DNA of 52,213 nucleotides from Betaproteobacteria bacterium RIFCSPLOWO2_12_FULL_68_20 (lineage in GTDB: Bacteria; Pseudomonadota; Gammaproteobacteria; Burkholderiales; SG8-39). The stretch is from NCBI GenBank assembly GCA_001770655.1, contig MERQ01000017.1, positions 1-52,213 of the forward strand, given 5' to 3'. The translations under genes were made by a program, and so were the position numbers. Positions 26,167-34,561 of the stretch are shown in pieces; within the stretch, counting starts at the first letter, position 1; each line of letters begins with the position of its first letter. The notes below the pieces were generated by a model. The model had not been told where the DNA came from and did not search any database. It was given only the letters and a program-made list of their open reading frames with translations.

Positions 26167-27807
26167 GTGACCCAGGAAACGCTCAGCGCCGCGCAGGCGG
26201 CGGTTCGCGCGCTCGCCGCGAACGGCATCGACACGCTGTACTGCCTGCCGGGGGTGCAGAACGATCCCTTCTTCGACGCGCTCTACGAGCACAGCGGCGC
26301 GATCCGCGCGGTGCATGTGCGGCACGAGCAGGCCGCGGCCTACATGGCGCTCGGCGCCGCGCTCGCGAGCGGCCGCCCGCAGGCGTTTTGCGTCGTTCCG
26401 GGCCCGGGGTTCCTCAACGCCGGCGCCGCGCTCGCCACCGCGTACGGCTGCAGCGCGCCGGTGCTCGCGCTGGTCGGGCAGATCCCGTCGGCCGCGATCG
26501 GGCGCGGGCTCGGCTACCTGCACGAGATCCCCGACCAGCTCGGCGTGCTGCGCGCGCTCACCAAGTGGGCCGAGCGAGTCCGGGCGCCCGAGGAGGCGGC
26601 TGCCCTGGTCGCCGAAGCGTTCCGCCGCATGGCGAGCGGCCGGCCGCGGCCGGTGGGGCTGGAAGTGCCGATGGACGTCTGGGCAAAGAAGGCCCCGGTG
26701 CCGCTGCCGCTCGAGCCCGCGCGGGTCGAGGAGCAGGAAGTGGATGCGGACGCGGTCCAGAGGGCGGCAAAGCTCCTCGGCACCGCCGAGCGCCCGCTCA
26801 TCATGGTCGGGATCGGCGCGCAGGAAGCGAGCAGCCAGGTGACCGCCATCGCCGAGATGCTCCAGGCGCCGGTCGGGGCGTACCGAGGCGGCCGCGGCGT
26901 GCTCGACAGCCGCCATCCCCTGAGCGTCACGCTGCCGCTCGCGCATCGCCTGTGGGCGGGCGCCGACGCGGTGCTCGCTGTCGGCACGCGCCTACAGCAG
27001 CCGCAGCAGGTCTGGGGGCTCGACGACAAGCTCAAGATCGTTCGCGTGGACGCAGATCCGGAGGAGTTCGACAGGGTCCGCCCGCCGGCGGTGGGGATCG
27101 TGGGGCGCGCGGCGCCGGTGCTGAGAAGACTGCTGGAAGCGCTGCCGCGACACAATCGCAGGCGCGAGCCGCGCACCGACGAGATGCTGACGCTGAAGGA
27201 GGACTTCGCGCGGCAGCTTGCGCAGAAGCTCGCGCCCCAGATCGCCTTCATCGAGGCGATCCGCGCCGAGCTGCCCGAGGAGGGCATCTTCGTCGACGAG
27301 CTGACGCAGATCGGCTACGTGAGCCGGCTCGCGCTCCCCGTCTATCGGCCGCGCACTTTCCTTTCCTCGGGCTACCAGGGAACGCTCGGCTGGGGGCTTC
27401 CGGCCGCGCTCGGCGCGAAAGTCGCGCGGCCCGAAGTCCCGGTGCTCGCTGTCGCGGGAGACGGCGGCTTCATGTTCAACGTGCAGGAGCTGGCGACGGC
27501 GGTGCGCCACGGCATCGCCACGGTGACGGTCGTGTTCAACGACAACGCATTCGGAAACGTCCGCATGTACCAGAAGGAATACTACGGAGGCCGCGTGATC
27601 GCGAGCGAGCTGGCGAACCCCGACTTCGTCAAGCTCGCCGAAGCGTTCGGCGTCGCGGGGTTTCGCGCCTCGACCCCCGCCGAGCTGCGCGCGGCGCTCA
27701 AGCGCGCGCTCGCACTCGATGCCCCTGCGCTCGTCGAGGTGCCCTGCGGCGAGATGCCGAATCCCTGGCCGTTCATCCAGCTGCCGCGGGCCAGAGCGCC
27801 TTCGTAG
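26167..27807 (+). CDS. Thiamine-diphosphate-dependent enzyme (acetolactate synthase/decarboxylase-like)
   Basis: The protein is 546 aa with a GTG start 7 bases after the Bug gene. The PYR domain has the catalytic Glu in HVRHEQAAAYMA; the middle domain starts near RAAKLLGTAERPLIMVG; the PP domain carries the GDGGFMFNVQELATAVRHG to VFNDNAFGN thiamine-diphosphate motif. It is annotated in many genomes as a thiamine pyrophosphate-binding or acetolactate-synthase-like protein; a 2-oxo acid decarboxylase or C-C lyase acting on the imported substrate is likely. Its 3' end overlaps the convergent MetE-like gene by 35 bases. Confidence 0.9.
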   Translation: MTQETLSAAQAAVRALAANGIDTLYCLPGVQNDPFFDALYEHSGAIRAVHVRHEQAAAYMALGAALASGRPQAFCVVPGPGFLNAGAALATAYGCSAPVLALVGQIPSAAIGRGLGYLHEIPDQLGVLRALTKWAERVRAPEEAAALVAEAFRRMASGRPRPVGLEVPMDVWAKKAPVPLPLEPARVEEQEVDADAVQRAAKLLGTAERPLIMVGIGAQEASSQVTAIAEMLQAPVGAYRGGRGVLDSRHPLSVTLPLAHRLWAGADAVLAVGTRLQQPQQVWGLDDKLKIVRVDADPEEFDRVRPPAVGIVGRAAPVLRRLLEALPRHNRRREPRTDEMLTLKEDFARQLAQKLAPQIAFIEAIRAELPEEGIFVDELTQIGYVSRLALPVYRPRTFLSSGYQGTLGWGLPAALGAKVARPEVPVLAVAGDGGFMFNVQELATAVRHGIATVTVVFNDNAFGNVRMYQKEYYGGRVIASELANPDFVKLAEAFGVAGFRASTPAELRAALKRALALDAPALVEVPCGEMPNPWPFIQLPRARAPS

Positions 27808-28966
27808 CGAGCCGCGCTCCCTCGACGAGCGCCTCGAGCTTCGCCCAGGCGATCTCGTCGTGACCGACGCGGCCGCCGATGCCGCAGTCGGTGCCGGCAA
27901 TGACGTTGTCGCGGCCGACCAGGTTCGCGAATCTGACCAGGCGCTGCGCCACCAGCTCCGGGTGCTCGACCACGTCGCTCGCGTGCCCGACCACGCCGGG
28001 CATGAGCGTCTTGCCTTCGGGCAGCTTCACCTCCCGCCACACGGTCCACTCGTGCTCGTGCCGCGGGTTTGCCGCCTCGACCGAGTAACACTCGGCCTTC
28101 ACGCGGAGCACCAGGTCGACGATGTCGCGCATCGCGATGTCGTTCTTGTGCGGCCCGTGGCCGCTTCCCCAGCACACGTGCAACCGGACCCTGTCTTCGG
28201 GCACGCCGCGCAGCGCATGGTTGAGGGCTTCGACGCGAAGCTGCGCGTAACGGCGGTATTCGGCGACGCTCATCTCCGGGTACATCTGCCAGCCGTCGGG
28301 GAGATCGGGATCGTCGATCTGCAGGACGATGCCCGCGTCGGTGACGACCTTGTACTCCTCGTGCATCGCGTCGGCCACCGCGTAGAGCAGCTCCTCCTCG
28401 TCGCGGTAGTACGCGTTCCTCAGCCAGTGCTCGATCGTCCCTGGCGCGATCGCAGGCAGAAAGGGCTCCACATCGAGGCCCCGCACCGCCGCCTTCAGGT
28501 TGTCGATGTCGAAGCGCGCCTCCTTCTCGCCGACGTAACGGATCGGCCCGGTGCAGAACACCGGGCGGTTGACGCGGAACGCCGCGTCGGCGGCGCGCCT
28601 GGCCGCGAAGAGCGCGGGGAAATCGCGCGCGTCGCGCGCAGTGATGTCGCGCGGCGCAGGCGTCTTGCCGGCAGGGCGTTCCTCGATGCCCCCGAGACGC
28701 GAGCGCGCGTAGGCGGAAAACCCGCCCTTCTTCCCGTACTCGCCGTCGTTCACGATGGCGAACCCCATCTCGGCCTGGCGCTTCACCACTTCTGCGACCG
28801 CGTTCGGCACCAGGCGCTCGAACTCCGCCTCGTCGCGCGGCAGGCCGTAGCGCCCGCCGATCAGCTGCTTCAGCGCCTCGGGCTGCGGCAGCGTCCCGGC
28901 GTGCGAGCAGATGATGCCGTGGGCGCTGCGCCTCATGCGGGCCTCCTCCAGGTCGCTTTTCGCCAT
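27773..28966 (-). CDS. MetE C-terminal-like, cobalamin-independent methionine synthase family protein
   Basis: The protein is 397 aa, single-domain, about half the length of MetE. Zinc-ligand residues are visible in LHVCWGSGHGP (His/Cys), KAECYSVEAAN (Glu/Cys region) and AGTDCGIGGR (Cys). Such short forms include methyl or alkyl transferases to thiols (methionine synthase II, epoxyalkane:coenzyme M transferase-like). The substrate cannot be told from sequence. It is monocistronic, divergent from the AbrB/PIN module. Confidence 0.85.
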   Translation of the reverse strand: MAKSDLEEARMRRSAHGIICSHAGTLPQPEALKQLIGGRYGLPRDEAEFERLVPNAVAEVVKRQAEMGFAIVNDGEYGKKGGFSAYARSRLGGIEERPAGKTPAPRDITARDARDFPALFAARRAADAAFRVNRPVFCTGPIRYVGEKEARFDIDNLKAAVRGLDVEPFLPAIAPGTIEHWLRNAYYRDEEELLYAVADAMHEEYKVVTDAGIVLQIDDPDLPDGWQMYPEMSVAEYRRYAQLRVEALNHALRGVPEDRVRLHVCWGSGHGPHKNDIAMRDIVDLVLRVKAECYSVEAANPRHEHEWTVWREVKLPEGKTLMPGVVGHASDVVEHPELVAQRLVRFANLVGRDNVIAGTDCGIGGRVGHDEIAWAKLEALVEGARLATKALWPAAAG

Positions 28967-29026
28967 GATGCCACTTCCTTCCGAGGTCTGGCCACGACCC
29001 GGATATGGAAGAGGGTTGGTTGCAGA

Positions 29027-29046
29027 AATGCCATTTCTGAGGCATT
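29027..29046. promoter_or_regulatory. Probable antitoxin operator: perfect 6-8-6 inverted repeat
   Basis: AATGCC and GGCATT are inverted arms separated by 8 bases, ending 9 bases before the AbrB-type antitoxin start. The position suggests autorepression of the TA module. Confidence 0.5.
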
Positions 29047-29055
29047 CTTCATTCC

Positions 29056-29301
29056 ATGAAGGCCACTCTCGATGCCGCAGGAAGACTCGTGGTGCCCAAG
29101 GCGCTGCGTCAGGCCCTGGGTCTGAAGCCGGGGCAGCCGCTGGAAATCCGGGCCGGCGAGGGGCGGCTGGAGATCGAGGCCGCGCCTACCCCGATGCGCC
29201 TGAAGAAGCGCGGCAAGGGCGTCGTCGCGGTACCCGATAACGCACTGCCTGCGTTGACCGCCGAGCAGGTGCGCGAGACGCTCGAACGCGTCCGGCGGTG
29301 A
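29056..29301 (+). CDS. AbrB/SpoVT-fold antitoxin
   Basis: The protein is 81 aa. MKATLDAAGRLVVPKALRQA followed by LGLKPGQPLEIRAGEGRLEI is a standard SpoVT/AbrB swapped-hairpin domain; the tail (LPALTAEQVRETLERVRR) is the toxin-binding helix. It overlaps the PIN toxin gene by 4 bases (GTGA). Confidence 0.9.
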   Translation: MKATLDAAGRLVVPKALRQALGLKPGQPLEIRAGEGRLEIEAAPTPMRLKKRGKGVVAVPDNALPALTAEQVRETLERVRR

Positions 29302-29699
29302 AGGCGGCCGACACCAGCCTGGTCGTAGCGGCCTTCGCCGCCTGGCACGAAAAGCACGAAGCCGCGCGGCGCGAACTGGATGCCGGCGTGCGCCTGATCG
29401 AGCACTGCGCGCTGGAAACCTATTCCGTCCTGACACGGCTTCCGCCGCCTCACCGGGCATCGGGCGCGCTCGTGCGGGAGTTCCTCCAAGCGAGATTCTC
29501 CAAGCCCTATCTGCGGCTCAGCGTGCGTGCCTTTAGGGACTTCGTCCTGCATCTGCCCGATCGCGCGGTGACGGGAGGAGCGGCCTATGACGCTCTGGTC
29601 GCAGCCGTTGCCGCCGCGCACCGGGCCGAGCTCGTCACCTGCGACCGCCGGGCCGCGCCGGTCTACGAGCGCTACGCGGTCCGCACGCGGTTGCTCTAG
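29298..29699 (+). CDS. vapC: PIN-domain toxin VapC
   Basis: The protein is 133 aa with a GTG start overlapping the antitoxin stop. PIN acidic residues are in KAADTSLVVAAFA, CALETYSVLTR, AAYDALVAAVA and LVTCDRRAAPVYERY. Its stop overlaps the stop of the convergent acetoacetyl-CoA synthetase gene by 4 bases. Confidence 0.9.
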   Translation: MKAADTSLVVAAFAAWHEKHEAARRELDAGVRLIEHCALETYSVLTRLPPPHRASGALVREFLQARFSKPYLRLSVRAFRDFVLHLPDRAVTGGAAYDALVAAVAAAHRAELVTCDRRAAPVYERYAVRTRLL

Positions 29700-31660
29700 G
29701 CGGCGTCCAGCCGCCGCGCGAGCTCGACGAAGTAGTCCAGGCTCTTCGGGTTCGCCATGGCGTCGCGGCTCGCCACTTTCTCCACCGGCTGGCCGAGCAG
29801 GAGCTTGCGCACCGGCAGCTCCATCTTCTTGCCGGTGAGCGTGCGCGGCACCTCGTCGACGGCGAAGATGTCGTCCGGCACGAAGCGCGCCGACACTGCG
29901 GCGCGGATCCTGTCGTCGATGCGGCTTTTCAAGGCGTCATCGAGCACGATGCCCGGCCGAAGCTGCACGAACAGCGGCATGTACGACTTGCGCCCCAGGT
30001 ACTCGAGATCGACGACCAGGCTGTCGAGCACCTCGGGCACTTCCTCGATCGCGCGGTACAGCTCCCCGGTTCCCATGCGCAGGCCGTGGCGATTGATGGT
30101 GGTGTCCGAGCGGCCGTAGACGATCGCGCCGCCGCGCGGCGTGATCCTGATCCAGTCGCCGTGGCGCCACTTTCCGGGGTACATCTCGAAGTAGCTCTCG
30201 CGGTGGCGCCTGCCGTCCGGGTCGTTCCAGAAATACAGCGGCATCGAAGGCATCGGCTCGGTCATCACCAGCTCGCCGACCTGGTCGATGACCGAGTTGC
30301 CGTTGTCGTCGAAGGCGTGCACCGCGACGCCGAGGTTGCGCGCCTGCATCTCGCCGGCGTAGATGGGCTTCAACGCGCAGGCGCCGACGAAGCCACCGGC
30401 GATGTCGGTGCCGCCGCTGCCCGAGGCGAGCATCAGGTCGCGCTTCACGTGCCCGTAGACCCAGCGGTAGGCCTCGACCGAAAGCGGCGAGCCCGAGCAG
30501 CCGAGCGTGCGCAGGCGCGAGAGGTCGGCGATTTTCGCCGGCTCGATGCCCGCCTTCATGCACACGCCGATGAACGCCGGGCTGGTGCCGGCGAACTCCG
30601 AGCGCGAGTCGGCGACGAAGCGCCAGTAGGTGCCGGGATCCGGGTAGCCGGGATGGCCGTCGAGCAGCGCGATCGAGCAGTCCACGATCGGCGCGGCGGC
30701 CACCAGGTTCCACATGATCCAGCCGGTCGAGGTGTACCAGAAGAAGCGCTCGCCGCGGCGCACGTCGAAATCGAGCGCCAGGCTCTTCAGCGTCTTGATC
30801 AGCATCCCGCCGTGGCCGTGCACGATCGCCTTCGGCGGCCCGGAGGTGCCCGACGAATAGACGATCCACAGCGGATGGTCGAACGGCAGCTGCGCGAACT
30901 CGAGCTTGTCCGGTCCAGGCGGCAACTCCTCCCACAGCCGGGCGCCGGGCATCTTCGCTTCGGCGTCCAGATACGGCACCAGCACCAGGGTTTCGACTGT
31001 CGGAAGCTTCGCTTTCAGCTCGCCGACCACCGCGCGGCGATCGTAGTCCTTGCCGCCGTAGCGGTAGCCGTCCACCGCGAACAGCACCTTGGGCTCGATC
31101 TGGCGGAACCGGTCGAGGACGGATGCGCTCCCCATGTCGGGCGAGCAGCTCGACCAGATCGCGCCGATGCTCGCGCAGGCGTAGAACACGACGATGGCCT
31201 GCGGGATGTTGGGCATGTAGGCGGCCACGCGGTCGCCGGGCTGCACGCCCATGGACTGCAGGGCGGCGGCGACCCGCGCCACCTCGCGCTCCAGCCCGGA
31301 CCAGGAGATCTCGGTGAGCGGGGCGAGCTCCGAGCCGAACACGATCGCCGCGCGCCTGGTGTCGGCGCGGCGGAATACGTGCTCGACGAGGTTCAGGCGC
31401 GCGCCTTCGAACCACTTCGCCGTCAGCATGTCGCGGCTCGACAGCACGCGCGCGTAAGGCGCCGACGAACGGATGTCGAAGAACTGCCAGATCGACTCCC
31501 AGAACGCCTCGATCTCGGTGACCGACCACTGCCACAGCGGCTCGTAGCCCTCGAAGCGCAGGCCTTTCTCGCGCTCGAGCCAGCGCATGAACTCGGCGAT
31601 GCGGCTCGAGCGCATGCGCTCCTCTGAGGGGCGCCAGATCGGAGTATCGTCCAAATTCAC
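29696..31660 (-). CDS. aacS: Acetoacetyl-CoA synthetase
   Basis: The protein is 654 aa from GTG at 31660, the usual family length; the frame is open to 31723. It activates acetoacetate to acetoacetyl-CoA via an adenylate. WQWSVTEIEAFWESIWQFFD is the ACS N-terminal domain; the AMP-binding loop is YSSGTSGPPKAIVHGHGG; GWIMWN, YGRSDTTINRHGLRMG and the C-terminal lysine motif TLTGKKMELPVR complete the fold. It is monocistronic and divergent from the nitroreductase with 23 bases between starts. Confidence 0.93.
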   Translation of the reverse strand: MNLDDTPIWRPSEERMRSSRIAEFMRWLEREKGLRFEGYEPLWQWSVTEIEAFWESIWQFFDIRSSAPYARVLSSRDMLTAKWFEGARLNLVEHVFRRADTRRAAIVFGSELAPLTEISWSGLEREVARVAAALQSMGVQPGDRVAAYMPNIPQAIVVFYACASIGAIWSSCSPDMGSASVLDRFRQIEPKVLFAVDGYRYGGKDYDRRAVVGELKAKLPTVETLVLVPYLDAEAKMPGARLWEELPPGPDKLEFAQLPFDHPLWIVYSSGTSGPPKAIVHGHGGMLIKTLKSLALDFDVRRGERFFWYTSTGWIMWNLVAAAPIVDCSIALLDGHPGYPDPGTYWRFVADSRSEFAGTSPAFIGVCMKAGIEPAKIADLSRLRTLGCSGSPLSVEAYRWVYGHVKRDLMLASGSGGTDIAGGFVGACALKPIYAGEMQARNLGVAVHAFDDNGNSVIDQVGELVMTEPMPSMPLYFWNDPDGRRHRESYFEMYPGKWRHGDWIRITPRGGAIVYGRSDTTINRHGLRMGTGELYRAIEEVPEVLDSLVVDLEYLGRKSYMPLFVQLRPGIVLDDALKSRIDDRIRAAVSARFVPDDIFAVDEVPRTLTGKKMELPVRKLLLGQPVEKVASRDAMANPKSLDYFVELARRLDAA

Positions 31661-31683
31661 GAGCGAGATTTTAGAGGCAAACC

Positions 31684-32427
31684 ATGAACGACCAATACGA
31701 CAGCCGGGCGCGCTACGAGGCACTCATGGATGTCGTGCGCATGCGCATGACCACGCGCCAGTTCGATCCGGGCTGCACGGTGCCGCGCGAGCATTACGAG
31801 CTGATCCTGGAGGCGGCGCGGCACGCCCCCTCGGGCGCCAACTCCCAGCCCTGGCATTACATCGTGGTCACCGGCCCGGAAACCAAGAAGAAAATCGCCG
31901 ACTACTTCGTCGAGGAGCAGCGCCTGCGCGCGAAGCTCAGGATGAAGTTCCCGACGCCGAACTACCGCGGCCTGGAGACCGCGCCGGGAATGATCGTGGT
32001 CGTCGCCGATTTTCGCTGGACGCGCGCGTTCCCGGTGCTGATGGACGGCTCGGATCTCGACCGGCAATACCACGACAACGCCGAGCGCATCCTCCTGCAG
32101 AGCGTCGCCGCCTCGACCATGGCGGCGCACCTGGCCGCGACCGCGCTCGGCTACAAGGTGTGGTGGGTGACCGCGATCGGGCAGGAGAGCGCGCAGGCGG
32201 CGATGAAGCCGCTGCTCGGCGTGCCCGACGATCTCTCGGTCGTCGACATCTTCTGTTTCGGCCCGCCGGCGAAGCCGCCCTACAAGCGCTGGAAGAAAAG
32301 CATGGGGCAGATCCTGTCCTGGGACCGCTTCGATCCGAAGCAGCACCTCAGCCTCGAGCAGATCGACCAGTGGATCCACGAGATGCGCCACAAGGTCATG
32401 TACCGGGACGAGTCGAAGGTCGATTGA
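31684..32427 (+). CDS. Nitroreductase-family FMN oxidoreductase
   Basis: The protein is 247 aa. RMTTRQFDPGCTVPREHYELILEAARHAPSGANSQPW is the nitroreductase FMN-binding start, and TALGYKVWWVTAIGQ the second half. The C-terminus is extended (WKKSMGQILSWDRFDPKQHL). It may reduce nitro, quinone or enoate groups; the substrate is unknown. It is convergent with the sulfur cluster's last gene. Confidence 0.85.
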   Translation: MNDQYDSRARYEALMDVVRMRMTTRQFDPGCTVPREHYELILEAARHAPSGANSQPWHYIVVTGPETKKKIADYFVEEQRLRAKLRMKFPTPNYRGLETAPGMIVVVADFRWTRAFPVLMDGSDLDRQYHDNAERILLQSVAASTMAAHLAATALGYKVWWVTAIGQESAQAAMKPLLGVPDDLSVVDIFCFGPPAKPPYKRWKKSMGQILSWDRFDPKQHLSLEQIDQWIHEMRHKVMYRDESKVD

Positions 32428-32478
32428 AACGAAGCGAGCGCCGCGCCGCCACGCGATCGGGCGCCTGGCGGGAAAGCG

Positions 32479-32808
32479 CTAAGCGGCCTTGGTGCGCAGC
32501 CGCGACGGGCGCTGCCGGGCGGCGCCGCAGAATACCTCGTAGAGCGTCGCCATCAGCGCCTTGGCCTCGTCGCTCGCGAGCGAGTAGTAGATGGTCTGCC
32601 CGTCCCGGCGCGTCGCGACAAGGTCCCTCGCGCGCAACACGGCCAGATGTTGAGACAGGCCGGACTGGCTGAGCCCCACCGCGCGCTCCAGCTCGCCCAC
32701 CGACTTCTCGCCGTCGGCGATCTCGCACAGCACCATGAGCCGCGCCGGATTGGCCATCGCCTTGAGCAGGCCGCAGGCCCGCAGCGCGTTCTCCTGCAGC
32801 TTCTCCAT
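32479..32808 (-). CDS. shdrR: ArsR-type persulfide-sensing repressor, sHdrR-like
   Basis: The protein is 109 aa with ATG at 32808; the open frame extends further upstream into lbpA. The winged helix-turn-helix is SVGELERAVGLSQSGLSQHL then AVLRARDLVATRRDGQTIYY. Cys28 (LMVLCEIADG) and Cys94 (LYEVFCG) are 66 residues apart, the same spacing as the sulfane-sulfur-sensing cysteine pair of SqrR/BigR/sHdrR, so the protein should form a tri- or tetrasulfide bridge and leave DNA when sulfur is available. It is the last gene of the shdr operon, 11 bases after lbpA, and the likely ligand of the inverted repeat at 39745-39768. Confidence 0.85.
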   Translation of the reverse strand: MEKLQENALRACGLLKAMANPARLMVLCEIADGEKSVGELERAVGLSQSGLSQHLAVLRARDLVATRRDGQTIYYSLASDEAKALMATLYEVFCGAARQRPSRLRTKAA

Positions 32809-32819
32809 GTCAGCTTCCT

Positions 32820-33263
32820 TCACGCCTGGCACCCCGCGAAACCGTCGGCGTCCATCTTCGCCTCGTATTCTTGCGCCACCTGCGCCCCCGGCGTGAGGGC
32901 GGCCTTGGCGCCGGCCCAGTCGTCGGGCTTGAGGATCACCAGCCAGCCCGCGCCGTACGGGTCCTCGTTGGCGAGCGAAGGCTTGGCGGCGAGCGCGTCG
33001 TTCACCGCGGCCACTTCGCCGGCGGCCACGGATTTCGCCGGCCCGACCCATTTACCCGATTCCACGGTCGCGCACGACTTGCCCGCCTCGACTTTGCGCC
33101 CGACCTTCTTCGGCGTGAAGGCGACGAGCTGGCCCGCCATCGCCGTGGCTACGGTGGTCATGCCCAGCTTCACCGTGCCGTCGCCCGCCTCCTTGAACCA
33201 GATGTGGTTGTCCACGTCGTAGAGCAGGTCGTCAGGCAGGTTGCATCCGCGTACGGTGGGCAT
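32820..33263 (-). CDS. lbpA: LbpA, sHdr-associated lipoate-binding protein (GcvH-like)
   Basis: The protein is 147 aa, a GcvH-type biotinyl/lipoyl fold. The lipoylation lysine is in CATVESGKWVGPAKS, and VDNHIWFKEAGDGTVKLGMT is the N-terminal hammerhead. LbpA carries the lipoyl arm to which sulfur intermediates are bound during oxidation by the sHdr complex in the cytoplasm. The C-terminus AGCQA carries a Cys. No glycine-cleavage genes are nearby, and the gene sits with shdr and lip genes, which separates it from housekeeping GcvH. Confidence 0.92.
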   Translation of the reverse strand: MPTVRGCNLPDDLLYDVDNHIWFKEAGDGTVKLGMTTVATAMAGQLVAFTPKKVGRKVEAGKSCATVESGKWVGPAKSVAAGEVAAVNDALAAKPSLANEDPYGAGWLVILKPDDWAGAKAALTPGAQVAQEYEAKMDADGFAGCQA

Positions 33264-33269
33264 ATCGCG

Positions 33270-33641
33270 CTATTCCGGGGATACGACGGCCGGCAGCGAT
33301 TCTAGGCGCAGCGGCCGCGAGGCACAACAGAACTCGCCCAGGCCTTCGACCTCGAGCTTGCCGCGCACGAACAGCTTCAGGTGCTCCACCAGCATCGCCA
33401 TCATCTTCGAGCGACGCTCGGCGAGCGGCGAGTCCGGCCCGCTTTCGAGCAGGTTGAAGTGATACGCGATCTCGCGGCAGGTCTCGCGGCAGGCGTTGAA
33501 GCTCGGCACGCCGCGCGCTCCCTGGCGGTGCAGCGCGAGCAAACGGAAGCCTTCGCTCGTTTCCGCAGCCGGCGCCTCGCCGCGCGCCCTCAGCCATTCC
33601 TCGAGGATCGCCTCGGCTCGCGCGAGAAGCTCTTCTCTCAC
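33270..33641 (-). CDS. Small sHdr-cluster protein of unknown function
   Basis: The protein is 123 aa. GTG at 33641 overlaps the shdrB2 stop (GTGA), and the stop is 6 bases before lbpA, so it is a genuine operon member. It looks mostly helical (LLARAEAILEEWLRARGE, IAYHFNLLESG, KMMAMLVEHLKLFVRGKLEV), with four Cys in two pairs (NACRETC and FCCAS). No enzyme motif is recognised; a helical metal- or thiol-binding accessory of the sHdr complex is possible but speculative. Confidence 0.75.
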   Translation of the reverse strand: MREELLARAEAILEEWLRARGEAPAAETSEGFRLLALHRQGARGVPSFNACRETCREIAYHFNLLESGPDSPLAERRSKMMAMLVEHLKLFVRGKLEVEGLGEFCCASRPLRLESLPAVVSPE

Positions 33642-34561
33642 GCGAGCTCCTTGTCCTTGAGGAGCGCGATCCCGTCGGAGACGTTCTCGTGCACGCCGAC
33701 CTTGCGCGGCGAGAGCCCGAGCGCGATGCCGAGGAGCTGCGTGAAGTAGAGCATCTTCACCTTCGTCTTTTCTCCGAAGACTTTTTCCGCGCGCACCTGG
33801 TGCATCTCCAGCCCGCTGTGGCAGGTCGGGCACTCGGTCGCGATCACGTCCGCGCCCGCGGCCTCGGCGGCGCGCAGGATGTTCAGCACCAGCTTGGTGG
33901 AGATGTCGCTGTCGGAAAGCGTGTGCGCGCCGCCGCAGCAGGCGGTCTTGAGCGGGAAGTCCACGTTCTCCGCGCCCGCCGCCTCGAGCAGGTCGTCCAT
34001 GAAATGCGGCTGGGAGGTGGACTCGGTGCCCGGCCCCTTGTCCTTCTCCGGGAAGATGTGGCGCGGCCGCGTGTACATGCAGCCGTAGTAGTTGGCGACC
34101 TTGAGGCCCTTGAGCGAGTTCTTCACCTTTCGCTTCAGCCCTTCCTCGCCCAGGCCGTGCTTGATCCAGTCGAGCGCGTGGATCGTCTCGACCTGGCCGG
34201 CGCGATAGGTCGCATGGCCGGCCTTCTGCGAGATGCGCTCGACCACTTCGCGCGAACCCGCGTCTTGCGCGAGATCGTGCTCGGCCTTCTTCAGGTTGTG
34301 GTAGCAGCCGTTGCACGGCGCCATCACCACGTCCGCGCCCATCTCGTTCGCCGCGATCGACATCACGCGCGAGGAAAGATAGGTCTGGACCTTCGGGTCG
34401 ACGTTCTTCACTTCCATCGCCCCGCAGCAGTTCCAGTTCTTCACCTCGTCGAGCTCGAGGCCGAGCGCTTTTCCGACCTCCTTCGTCGAGCGGTTGTAGG
34501 CGTGCGCGGTGCCTTCGAGCGCACAGCCCGGGTAGTACGCCACCTTCCGGTATTTATTCAA
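33638..34561 (-). CDS. shdrB2: sHdrB2, heterodisulfide-reductase-like subunit B
   Basis: The protein is 307 aa. Two complete CCG-type cysteine motifs are visible: YYPGCALEG to NWNCCGAME to CNGCYHN, and NYYGCMYTRP to KTACCGGAHT to CPTCHSG, each expected to hold a non-cubane [4Fe-4S] cluster at the disulfide-cleaving site. The start is a TTG at 34561 (MNKYRKVAYYPG) overlapping the shdrC2 stop by 8 bases. B1/B2 numbering follows the usual operon order C1-B1-A-hyp-C2-B2. Confidence 0.9.
   Translation of the reverse strand: MNKYRKVAYYPGCALEGTAHAYNRSTKEVGKALGLELDEVKNWNCCGAMEVKNVDPKVQTYLSSRVMSIAANEMGADVVMAPCNGCYHNLKKAEHDLAQDAGSREVVERISQKAGHATYRAGQVETIHALDWIKHGLGEEGLKRKVKNSLKGLKVANYYGCMYTRPRHIFPEKDKGPGTESTSQPHFMDDLLEAAGAENVDFPLKTACCGGAHTLSDSDISTKLVLNILRAAEAAGADVIATECPTCHSGLEMHQVRAEKVFGEKTKVKMLYFTQLLGIALGLSPRKVGVHENVSDGIALLKDKELA

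Noticed and set aside
32820-33263. Housekeeping GcvH of the glycine cleavage system
   Set aside because: No gcvT or gcvP is nearby, and the gene lies between sHdr subunits and an sHdrR-type sensor, with its own lipoate assembly genes upstream.
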